Positions 1-8,685 of a stretch of 31,909 bases of DNA are shown here, piece after piece; the first letter of the stretch is position 1; every line of letters begins with the position of its first letter. Position numbers and translations under genes: made by a program. Source of the stretch: Candolleomyces eurysporus (lineage: Eukaryota > Basidiomycota > Agaricomycetes > Agaricales > Psathyrellaceae); the NCBI GenBank assembly GCA_027579435.1, contig JANBPK010000250.1, positions 1 to 31,909 of the forward strand. The letters run 5' to 3'. Under the pieces are notes generated by a model, which saw only the letters and a program-made list of their open reading frames with translations, searched no databases and had not been told where the DNA came from.

Positions 1-492
1 CTGCGAGTTGATATGCCAAGGTGGGGATGAAAGCTGTCTTCCTTCGACGGTCTGGGGATGCTGAAGCCGNAAAAAAAGAATGTCACGGCGGGGACACCAT
101 CCTGCTTGCACGTGTCTGCCACCGACCCCATAATAGCGGATTTCCCGGTGCCTGCAGGACCTGTGACCCATTTGATCTTCACCATCTTCTGCGCTGGGTT
201 CGGGTCCGGGTCGCCATGGACGATCCAGCTGTAAATCTCGCCTTGAACTGCGACCCGAGTTTCTGGAAGGCATTTTGGTGCGTCGCAGCGTTCGGCCGAG
301 TCGTGCAAGGCCCCCGGCGCGATGTGGGACGCGAGGTCTGGGACAGAGGGTGGTAAATTGAGCATGAACTCGGCGTATTAGCTCATAGCGCTCACCACTG
401 AGAGGATCACCGTTAGAAGGAGCTCGATTGATCACATTCAAGTTGAGTTCGTGTACAGAGAAGTTATGAGCGTCGCTGAGAACACTGGTCAT
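1..492 (-). CDS. NACHT NLR copy A, 5' part (cut by window start)
   Basis: This is the N-terminal part of a NACHT-type NLR/STAND NTPase. Exon 1 is 396-492 and encodes MTSVLSDAHNFSVHELNLNV onward, 32 codons plus one base. Intron 1 is 338-395 (58 nt, donor GTGAGC, acceptor TCCCAG). Exon 2 runs from 337 off the left edge. The visible protein carries the family block ending HPETRVAV (here LPETRVAV), then IYSWIVHGD, then the Walker A loop GPAGTGKSAIMG, and stops near the TLAYQLA motif. Exon 1 is of the same subtype as copy C, but exon 2 has the SASASPDRRRKTA variant shared with D and G. A single N at 70 precedes a run of seven A. Reading it as a base breaks the frame; dropping it gives the same frame as copy D. 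The start was chosen because ATGACC is conserved at this place in all copies. The NACHT assignment is firm; gene integrity cannot be judged. Confidence 0.85.
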   Translation of the reverse strand, partial: MTSVLSDAHNFSVHELNLNVINRAPSNGDPLSGERYELIRRVHAQFTTLCPRPRVPHRAGGLARLGRTLRRTKMPSRNSGRSSRRDLQLDRPWRPGPEPSAEDGEDQMGHRSCRHREIRYYGVGGRHVQAGWCPRRDILFXRLQHPQTVEGRQLSSPPWHINSQ

Positions 493-544
493 TGTCGATG
501 ACAGGGAAGGTAACGTTGAGGGAACGTGGTGGGTGGCAGGCTGT

Positions 545-556
545 CGGTTTTTATTA
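545..556 (-). promoter_or_regulatory. TATA-like element of copy A
   Basis: The minus strand reads TAATAAAAAC about 60 nt before the start codon of copy A. The same A/T-rich element sits at the matching place in copies B, C, D, F and G. Upstream of it (about 560-720 on plus) is a block conserved in all the spacers, including GGCACAGCC and GGTGCATGATT-like segments on the minus strand. The core promoter role is inferred from position and conservation. Confidence 0.4.
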
Positions 557-829
557 CAAGAGTAAGCGCCCGAAAGGCTGTGCCTACTATAGCGGGAGTA
601 GGGAGTGCACGGTCCAGCTTCTAACTCTGGAAATCATGCACCTCTGATTCAAGCTGACGCCTTCTGGATTATATGCTTTACAACCTACGGAATGCTTGAG
701 GATTGAGCTGAGGACCTGAAAGCCGGTAGAAAAGACAGATCGCCGATGTATGGTTTTGATTGGCCAACCTGCAGTCAATCTGGGAATCAAATCTTGGCGC
801 AGCGTCCAGCTTTGGTTGAGCTCCAGCGA

Positions 830-2640
830 CTCTCAGAGGCAGCCAACACGCTCAATCGCTCGAACAGTCGAGCTCAGCTCTAGCTGACATCAGTGGGAGG
901 TTTGCGCCAGCTCAAACAAGCCAGGAGCTTGAGCTGTCGATCGCATAGCCTGGTGAGCACATTCTCTCACCTGCCCGCGCTCTCTAATTTGACCAGAGAT
1001 CCTCTGCCGCCAATGCTATCAACGTAACAAATCCACCGACGCAAGTCCAGCCACTCGCAATCCTCCCTCCCGTTGACACCATCCCCGCAATCTCGCATAT
1101 CGTGCGTGTCCATGGAAACAGTGGTCCTCACTTCCCGACAACGACTATAGGAACACCTCCACTGCACGAAACCGATGTTTGTTTGCCCCGCTGCTCATCC
1201 GTCTGCTTCGGAAATCCCGAGCACCTAGAGCAGTGGGGACGTCCGTCTTCCGCTAGCCCAATGCGTACGACGTTTGGGTTTCCTCAGGCTAACGGAGACG
1301 GCGGAACACCTCCACTATCAAACTCGTCTTTTCGTTCTACCTTCCCAGCGACGAATGGGCATGAGCATGGTCATCATCATGGCCAGGCAAGCACGAGTAC
1401 GATGTCATCCCATTACCCATCCCTCCCCTCCCCACTCCCGCTCCCGCTCCCGAATTCGATGAAGGCTCGCCGTACCCAAGCTCCGCCTTCCCTTCTTTGA
1501 CAACCTCCCTCAGCATGAACTCCCGTCCTTCCGAACTGGAGCCTCCCTCTCCCTTACTCCCACCCGCACTCCCCAATGGTTCAGCTGCTACTGCTGCAAC
1601 ACAACATAAACAACGACACTCCCGAATGCACTCCCACAACCTCTCAATATTTTTCACCCGCCCAGGCTTGCTCCATATCCGACTCTGATCACGAGGGCAG
1701 GGAACAGATCGAAGTTTTTGAAAAATCGAGCATCCCAGAAGTGGGGTCGAGCGTGCACATCCAAGGAACACGGCCGGCCTTCACACCTCTCGGACAGGGG
1801 TTCAAGTTTGGTGGACGTCCACCTCCTTCATTGTCGTTGGGGACACGGGCTCTAGTCCAACAACAAACGGGCCAGCACCAGCGGGTCCAGCGTTTTCTAA
1901 ACCGGCAAAGAAGAGGACAATGGTGGAGCATCTTTTGTTGAACGCGGGTGGACAGGAGGGACATCATCATCATGCAGAGGAGGATGGGTGCGTTTCTTAT
2001 TCCATTCCTCTAATTCTGTTCTGTGAAGCGTTAGGCTGACGTGGTTGCTCTGTTTGCAGCATCGATTTCCGATTATTGTGATTTTCTTTGGCTTTGTTTC
2101 ACTCCTTTCTACGGTGTTCTTTCATGAGAATAATGCTCAGCTTGTTAATTGTGAGATCCGCTTCCCTCTCCCTTCAATCTTCCCTTCCATTTAACCAATG
2201 ATTTTCGTCGCATCGTCCTACAGTATTTGGAAACCGCCTGCCCTCATTCAAGCCTTTCATCCAGTCACTCACTGCATCAAAATGTTCCACTTCTTCAAAA
2301 AACCCACACGAAGCTCCGCCTACGGACTAGCACAAGAACAAAACACTTGGAGGAAGATAGCGATAGTGCGTCACTGCATACTCTAATAACCCTCTCCCCG
2401 TAGGCTCCAATCTCCGCTTTCCTGGAGACCGCCAAACTCACTTCTTTCGCTTCCGGGTTCTCTGCACCTACCTGTGGACATGGAAACCAGAACGGCTCCG
2501 CGGCACCAGGAGGAAGACAAACACTGGTGGCGTACCGCTCAAAACGGCGTGTATAAGGATTAGCAGGAGCGAAGACATCTCCAGAATCATTTTGTAGCTG
2601 AGTCTTCCGTTTCCAATCTCACTCAAGCACGCTGAATTTT
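830..2640 (+). pseudogene. Pro/Ser/His-rich gene relic, spacer A-B (metal-transporter-like)
   Basis: This is a decayed plus-strand gene whose reading frame changes repeatedly. Recognisable stretches are PTNPPTQVQP, then SFRSTFPATNGHEHGHHHGQ and TMSSHYPSLPSPLPLP near 1330-1450. They are followed by FSKPAKKRTMVEHLLLNAGG and a HHHH cluster at about 1895-1975, an intron-like stretch (1978-2059), and a hydrophobic segment FPIIVIFFGFVSLLSTVFF at about 2067-2125. ISAFLETAKLTSFASGF follows at about 2411-2461. Similar pieces occur in most other spacers. His-rich loops beside membrane segments fit a cation diffusion facilitator (Msc2-like zinc transporter), but no catalytic membrane motif is visible, so this identity is only a suggestion. 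This is the only copy in which I saw the membrane segment, so it is the most informative. The open frame at 1102-1500 is one fragment of it and not an independent gene. Confidence 0.45.
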
Positions 2641-2905
2641 CCTGCAAGTAGCTTCATACGATGTCCAATCGCTCGGCTAACGGTCCCTGTTGCAGCACCG
2701 CACAACCTTGCTGGAGCTGTAGAGGCTATTAGGCAATCGCCCTCTCCTTGTGCTCATTCGGATAGAAAGGCACGGTACCTCGAAGGATATAACATATTCA
2801 AGTCAGATCTGAAGTCTACCGTCCTCAGGTGGTCATAGTGGGATAGACGATCTGTTGCAAATGGAAGCCTTATACATGTAGCTATAGCGTCGAAGCTAAT
2901 GTGGG
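2640..2905. repeat. 3' flanking module of copy B
   Basis: This is non-coding flank directly downstream of the copy B stop. It shares segments such as CGCCCTCTCCTTGTGCTCATT and GGGATAGACGAT with the flanks of C, E, F, G and H. It is closest to the flank of H (about 31290-31519), including CGAAGGATAT and GTCTACCGTCCTCAGGT. No AATAAA was seen here. Confidence 0.5.
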
Positions 2906-4917
2906 TCAAGATTCATGACCATGTGTATCTGCCTTGCGTTGAAGCACGTCAGGGTAAAGGTACTTGTTAAATCGATTACGAAGGAGCCACATCTGGCTTG
3001 GTACTTCCCAATCAGCTTTCTTGCAGTGGCGCAAAATGGAATTCCGCCAAAGTTTGCACGTCGGGCTGCACTGGTACCAATGGCACTGAGAAAGGAGTTC
3101 AGTATGTCATTTAAACAGAGGAATGAGGCTCACACTGTACCTCCGAATGGACATGATAAAACAGAAGCCTAATATTTCTCTGTGAATGCGAAACACACCC
3201 CGACGCCCACCAGTCAACGGAGGATGGGGCGAAATTGAGTCGGGAGGGAAACCACAAGTGATAAGGCAATTCCAGGTTGAAAAAGAAATGAAGGAATTTC
3301 TGCTGGTCTAACGGACGGGATGCCGGTAAACCTTTGTCTGTGAAACACAGGGTCAGTAGCTGCAGGCCAATTGTATTAACATGATGAACATGTGCACTCA
3401 CGCGTACAGATATCAAAAAACCTGCCCCAGAGGAACTCTTCACACTGTACAGTCCCAACATAGATTGGCCCGCACCGACCCTCGCTTTCCAGAAAATCGT
3501 ACAAGGATTTATGGTAAGGTCGATATGGTGTTTCCAAGTCGTCGGAGGGAGGTACGTTGATCAAGGAGTGTAGGTCTCCGAGCACATACTCTGCGTCGCC
3601 ATCATCTGTTTGGAGGAACAAGTTGACAAGGAGGGCAGCAGGGGTGGAGTGCTCATCGGGAAAGATAGAATACCAACCATGAATGTCTCCCTTGATAATC
3701 CAAAGCCACTTCACAGCAAGTATAGGATTCGGGGCCGACTGCAAGATGTGGGTGTAAAAGGCGTCAAGGTGGGAGAACGGGTTTGTCCCTGAGCTCGGTT
3801 TCACTTTCAAAACCTGATCAAGGAGTGTCTGCGGACTGCCGTGACGAGAGGTGGTGATGTATCGAATGACGGTAGCTGGATAAATGAACTGGCCAGAGGC
3901 CTGGTCAAGCAAAATGTCAAGGATCTCCTGGGAAGGCCATGACGGGCTGAGGTTGTAGCGACGCCGAATTATACTGAACTTGGCTTGGAGGAACAAAATG
4001 ATGTCGGCGTTGGGGTTGTACTTCTCGTCTAGAACCANGGGGGGGAGCGAACAATAAATTGTGGCTTTCGTTGTTGAAGAACTCGCGGAAAACACGTTCT
4101 GGGCGGCTGGCGATGACGATTCGGAAGGGGAATGCAGGGTCGAGGGCGGCTTCTAGCAGGACTTCCAAAATCTCCAACTGGTCCTGATCCTTTGTTCGTT
4201 CGATCGACTCTCCAGCGCGTGGAGACACTGGAGAGACATGAGAGTCGAAGAACTGCTCTGCCTCGCACTCATCGACCCCATCGACCAACACGATGCCTGA
4301 CACCTTCGATTCGACCGCGACCTGTCGCAACGGCATCAGGATGAGTGCCTTCATCTGGACATGAAGGTTTTTCTTAAATAAAAGCGGATCATCCTGTATG
4401 GCCTGAGACACTGGATCCTTGAGCACTGGTAGTTGCTGTGCAATTTGATACGCTAGGGTAGGGATGAAAGCTGTCTTCCTTCGACGGTCCGGGGATGCGT
4501 AAGAGGCGAAAAAGAAGGTCACGACGAGAACCCTGTCCTGCTTGCACGTGTCCGCCACTGACCCCATAATGGCGGATTTCCCGGTGCCTGCGGGACCTGT
4601 GACCCATTGTATCTTCACCATCTTCTGCTCTGGGCCTTGGTCACCATGGACGATCCAGCTGTAGATCTCGCCTTGGACTGCGACCCGAGTTTCCGGATGG
4701 CATTTTGGTGCGTCGCAGCGTTCGGCCGAGTCATGTAAGGCCCCCGGCGCAATGTGGGACGCGAGATCTGTGACAAAAGGTGGTAAATTGAGCATGAACT
4801 TGGCATATTAGCTCAGAGCGCTCACCGCTGAGAGGATCACCAACAGAAGGTGATACATTGATCACTTTGAGCTCATTGACAGTGACATCGCGAGCGTCGG
4901 TNAAAAAAGCTGGTCAT
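2906..4917 (-). CDS. NACHT NLR copy B (610 aa after ignoring two N)
   Basis: Four-exon NLR/STAND NTPase. Exons are 4826-4917, 3402-4767, 3141-3337 and 2906-3085. Introns are 58, 64 and 55 nt, phases 1, 1 and 0. The NACHT domain occupies roughly residues 50-260, with Walker A GPAGTGKSAIMG, Walker B GIVLVDGVDECE and the ASRPERVF motif. A winged-helix-like region and the YHKSLYDFL motif follow. The C-terminal tail is CHWYQCSPTCKLW and ends at KADTHGHES. There are no WD40, ankyrin or TPR repeats. An N at 4902 inside exon 1 and one at 4038 in exon 2 each sit beside a homopolymer, and each shifts the frame if counted as a base. Removing both gives the phases seen in intact copies. Exon 1 (MTSFFTDARDV) is the G-like subtype. 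ATP binding and oligomerisation are expected from the family. The partner or ligand is unknown. Confidence 0.8.
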
Positions 4918-4972
4918 TGTTGATGACAGGGAAGGGAACGTTGAGGGAACGCGGTATGTCGCAGGCTGTCGG

Positions 4973-4980
4973 CTTTTATT
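4973..4980 (-). promoter_or_regulatory. TATA-like element of copy B
   Basis: The minus strand reads AATAAAAG 56 nt upstream of the copy B start codon. It is part of the conserved 5' block (about 4918-5150) repeated before every NACHT copy. The function is inferred from position. Confidence 0.4.
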
Positions 4981-5224
4981 GCAAGAGTAAGCGCCCGAAA
5001 GGCTGTGCTTACTATAGCGGGAGTAAGGAGTGGTGACGGTCCAGCTTCTAATAGTAACTCTGGAAATCATGCACCTGTGATTCGAGCTGACGCCTTCTGC
5101 GTTTACATGCTTTACAACCTATGGAATGCTTGAGGATTGAGGACCTGAAAGCCGGCAGATCGCCGATGTAGCCTGGGAATCAAATCTCGGCGCGGCGTTC
5201 GATCGTCCAGCTCACAATCCCGAT

Positions 5225-6560
5225 TCCTTGTTAGCGACGCTCAAATTTCTCCAATCAACATGGAAGCCGACGCGCTCAATCGCGCGGACAGTCACAAGTT
5301 TCAACCGAGCCAGGAGCTTGAAGTGTCATTTTGTCAGTCGCATATCCTGTAAGCACGTTCTCTCGCCTGCCCGCACTATCTTCTTCGACAGTGGCCAGAA
5401 GTCCTCGCCGTCGATAGCCAATGTCACCAGCCCAACCAACCCACCGGCGCAACCCCAGTTGGCTGCGATAACCCCTCCCGCCGACTCCATCCCTACCAAC
5501 CCAAACGGTGGCCCTCACTCCCCAAAAACGAATTTCGCTTGGCCTGCCGCCCATCCGTCCACTTGGGCACTTTCGAAGCACTTGGAGACGTGCTTTTGAG
5601 TCCGTCTTTTGCTAGTCCCATGCATACGACTTTTGGGCCTCCTTGGGCGAACGGCAACGGTGGAACGCCTCCACCTTTCCATTCCACTTCCCAAGCGACG
5701 AATGGACATGGGCAGCAGGCGAGAACGATAACGATGTCATTCCACTAGCCATCCCTCCCATCTTCTCTCTCACCCCCGAATTTTGGCAAAGGCTGACTGT
5801 ACTCCACCTCTGCCTTGGCCTCTTCAAAGACCTTGCCCAGGGTGAACTCCCGTTCCACCGAGCTGGACCCTCCCCCTTCCTCCCCCTCACACCCCAATGG
5901 TTAGGCTGCTGCTGCAGCAGCCCAACACAAACGACGACACTCTCGAATGCAGGCTCGCTCCCGTCCATAGCCATATCCAAAGACTTGGATCGTGACGCCG
6001 GGCAAGAGATCAAAGCCCCTAAATCGAGCATCCCAGAAGCGAGGTCGAGCGTGTATATCCAAGGTACTCGTCCGCCTCTCTTCCCACCCGGATAGCGGTT
6101 CAAGCTCGGTGGACGACCACCTCCTTCGTTGTCGTCAGAGAGTCGAGTCCAATGACGAACGGGTCAGCACCGGCGGGTCCGGTTTTTCGAACGGCAAGAA
6201 GAGGACATCGTCGCAAGCACTCTTTATTACACGACTTCTTTTTCTTCTTAGAATCTGGGAGCACGTCTGCGCCTCATAGCGCCAGGACAGAATTTTCGGA
6301 CGGGTAAGGTGGTGGTAATGCGTCGCTGCGTACCCAGCTAATGCCTATTACTGTGTCTCCATGGGCTCCGATCTCCGCCTTTCCGGAGACTGCTAAACCT
6401 ACTTCTGTTGCTTCGGGTTTCATTCTTCCTGACAATCATAGCCATGGACATAGTCATGCTCGCGGTGAAAGCGGCTCTGCAGGAGCACTGGGAAGTGTAG
6501 CAGTGCCTGGTGTGGACTTTCGAATCGATGTATTTGTGATTCGCACTGAAANTTTTTATC
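5225..6560 (+). pseudogene. Pro/Ser/His-rich gene relic, spacer B-C, first part
   Basis: This is a decayed copy of the plus-strand relic found in the other spacers. Visible pieces are VTSPTNPPAQPQ near 5420-5455, then GGPHSPKTNFAWPA and FHSTSQATNGHGQQARTITM at about 5690-5740. Near 6020-6060 comes KSSIPEARSSVYIQGTRPP. At 6350-6540 there is PWAPISAFPETAKPTSVASG, then the His-rich stretch DNHSHGHSHARG and GVDFRIDVFV. Stops and frame changes interrupt it throughout. The HSHGHAHG-like loop is what suggests a metal transporter ancestor. An N lies at 6552 beside a T run. Confidence 0.45.
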
Positions 6561-7140
6561 GTTTTATACGTTCTAATAGCCACAAAACATTTCAGAAGTT
6601 TGGTGAATCGGAGACAAGGTGCAGTGCAAATATACTCATATTGTGATTGCCTGTGCGCTGCCAGCCGTCCGACGGTTACATGGTTTTCAAGGGAGCACCA
6701 CTGTACGGAGTAAAGACGGAAGGAGGCACTGAGGCTGCCGGTTGCATCGGTTTGCGCGGCAATTTCTGTGTCCTTCCCATTCATCTGCTTTCTGCTCTAC
6801 ACTGACGACCACTTGGGCATGCCAGGGAGCCTTTGTTGATACTCGACCAAGTAGATTGCGCGTATTCAGCTCGAAAGTGGTGCGTATTTCGCTCAATATT
6901 GCCATTCCCACTTCCTCGTTCTCGTTCAACTGGGTCTGCCCGTCGCCGGCGCTCATAATCCTTTTCGTTGAGGAACGTTAATATCAAATCTCTTCTAACA
7001 CCAACGTGAGACATAAAGGGTTTATGTTGCTCCGTCGCCACTCCTGGCTCCAGCGCACTCCCCATCAATCTTCAAGATTCTCCTCTAGTCTGCTCGGTCG
7101 CCAGACGCTAACCAATATCTTATGACAAGTTCAATTAATG
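6561..7140 (+). other. Degenerate downstream relic in spacer B-C
   Basis: Directly downstream of the His-rich relic lies sequence that is repeated, diverged, at about 7950-8345, and partly in spacer C-D (about 12420-12640). Shared peptide-like traces are GGTEAAGCIGLRGNFCVLPI here against GGTTAACSVTFYGSFCILPL in the second copy, followed by VVRISLNIAIPTSSFSFNW against VARISLDIVILTPSFAFNW. This suggests decayed coding sequence, but I do not recognise the family and no continuous frame survives. Confidence 0.35.
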
Positions 7141-7162
7141 TACTTGACTTTTCCCCAGTCAC

Positions 7163-7481
7163 TTGTGCATATTTCGTTCACAGGTTGCGTCGTTCACCAT
7201 TCTGGATCCCCAACAAATGACGACGTCCGTTTCGGATACCACATGTATCCTGCCGACTATGATTCAGACCAACGCCTTTGCTTTACCAGTCCGCACACTT
7301 GCATGCTTCCACCGTGGTAAGTTCCTCTATGGTTTGTCAAGCTACATCGTCAGGGTCTGCGAAGCTCAACATGTGCTGATTTTGGGCAGGATACTACTCG
7401 ATCATTCAAACCATCATCGGTGACATCCCCTCCGGACTCAGGCGGTGCACGAATGCTGGAACACCTACGCAAGCACTGTAA
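7163..7481 (+). other. Unrecognised two-exon coding fragment
   Basis: An open frame from 7163 to 7316 ends in CFHRG and meets a good fungal intron at 7317-7389 (donor GTAAGT, acceptor GGGCAG, 73 nt). It continues in frame from 7390 to a stop at 7479-7481 as GYYSIIQTIIGDIPSGLRRC and ends at TPTQAL. The frame-preserving junction argues that this was, or is, translated. It lies in the part of spacer B-C that has no counterpart in the other spacers. The beginning is not defined, because nothing marks the first Met as a true start. I do not recognise the protein, and it may be a fragment of a larger gene captured by the array. Confidence 0.35.
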
Positions 7482-7760
7482 GGTCTGTAGCACCACCACT
7501 AATTATCCTTATCCATTCGCACTACCTATTCCTCCTAGTATCAGCATTGGAGCAGAATCTTCGAGTTCATCACTGAGTCACTAAGTAGGGGGAGCTATAG
7601 ACAGACGCTGGAACACCTACGCCAGCACTGTGTACGTCCGACATACCGCCGCCGAACCATCCTTATCTATTCACACTTACCTATCCCCCTTACCACTGGC
7701 ATTGGACCAGAATCTTTGGCAGGTTCATCACTGGGGANGGGGGAGCTATCATAACCGGCC
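7455..7760. repeat. Imperfect tandem duplication, unit about 152 bp
   Basis: GCTGGAACACCTACGC at 7455 recurs at 7607, and the similarity continues through ATCCTTATC, GACCAGAATCTT-like and GGGGGAGCTAT segments. The units are about 7455-7606 and 7607-7760. The first overlaps the end of the two-exon fragment. The second carries an N at 7738 and leads into an open stretch reading GAIITGLSDTITNERFEFYN. Confidence 0.6.
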
Positions 7761-7779
7761 TCAGTGACACCATCACCAA

Positions 7780-8345
7780 TGAGCGATTCGAGTTTTACAA
7801 CAACGTTGTGTAGTGCGGTTCGTTTCAGGAGCATGGTCGTGAGTGTGCGGGCAGCAGATTGGGTCGCTTAGTTTTACGGGTCTTGAGTATCGGGGATGCG
7901 TCTGTAGCAGTGACAGGTGTGGAATTTCAAATCGATGTACTAGTTGGAGGCACTACGGCTGCCTGTAGCGTGACTTTCTACGGCAGTTTTTGCATCCTTC
8001 CCCTTCATCTGCTTCCTCCTCCATGCCGACAACCATTTTAGCATGCTAGTGGCTTGACGTACTCCGGATGAGCCTTGATCTTGCTTGTCCCAAGTAGATC
8101 GCTCCTATTCAGCTCAAAGGTGGCGCGTATTTCGCTCGATATTGTCATTCTCACCCCCTCATTCGCATTCAACTGGATTTACCCATGGCCGACTCTCATT
8201 TCCTTCTTGCTCAGGAGTGTTGACTTTGAACTCTACCAGCTCTCGTCTGCGGCTACCATGTGACTGACATACAGCGTTTCTGTCGCTTTCGCTCGAGTCG
8301 TAGTTGAATCCCTTCCCTTCTGTAGCATACTATTCGAGGAATCGT
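7780..8345 (+). other. Second degenerate relic copy in spacer B-C
   Basis: This stretch repeats, in order, traces of the segment at 6480-7030: VAVTGVEFQIDVLV (against VAVPGVDFRIDVFV), FCILPLHLLPP, ARISLDIVI and FELYQLSSAA. It shows that spacer B-C contains an internal duplication, which explains why it is the longest spacer. No continuous gene is visible. Confidence 0.4.
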
Positions 8346-8685
8346 CACATTGCTGGTCTTGGTGGAGACGCAGGTACAGGTTGGATATCCGGGAAGGTGG
8401 CATCGGCCTCTCCTTGCTTTGATTTGAATAAGGAGTCACTATACGTCGTACTCGGATGTTACTCACTCAGGTTGGATCTCAAGCCTTCTCCCGTCCTGTC
8501 CCCATGGTGGGACAGACGATATGCGGCAAATAAGACTTTATCTTTTAGGATTTATTGCCACTCTCTTGGTATGGGACAATTGAAGAGATAGTGTGGCAGA
8601 CATGTTCCTGTAGGTACATCATGCACATTCAGGCTCTTAAATGTATATCATAGCGTCATAGCATCAAAGCTAACGGAGGTGAAAA
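8346..8685. repeat. 3' flanking module of copy C
   Basis: Conserved downstream flank shared with E, F and G. It contains GGATGTTACTCACT, TGGGACAGACGATATG, CTCTCTTGGTATGGGACAATTG and GTAGGTACATCATGCACATT-like segments. No gene is seen in it. Confidence 0.55.
8551..8556 (-). terminator. Possible polyadenylation signal of copy C
   Basis: AATAAA on the minus strand about 130 nt beyond the copy C stop. It is retained at the matching place downstream of E and F. Confidence 0.3.

Noticed and set aside
1102..1500. 132-residue plus-strand ORF as an independent gene
   Set aside because: It is one open fragment of a relic that is broken by stops and frame changes in every other spacer.
3111..3461. Separate small minus-strand genes between the NACHT frames (also 13162-13554, 23443-23799, 28059-28256)
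   Set aside because: They are exon 3 of the NACHT genes read through the flanking introns; splicing at GTGAGT/CACAG and GTACAG/CCCAG joins them in phase.
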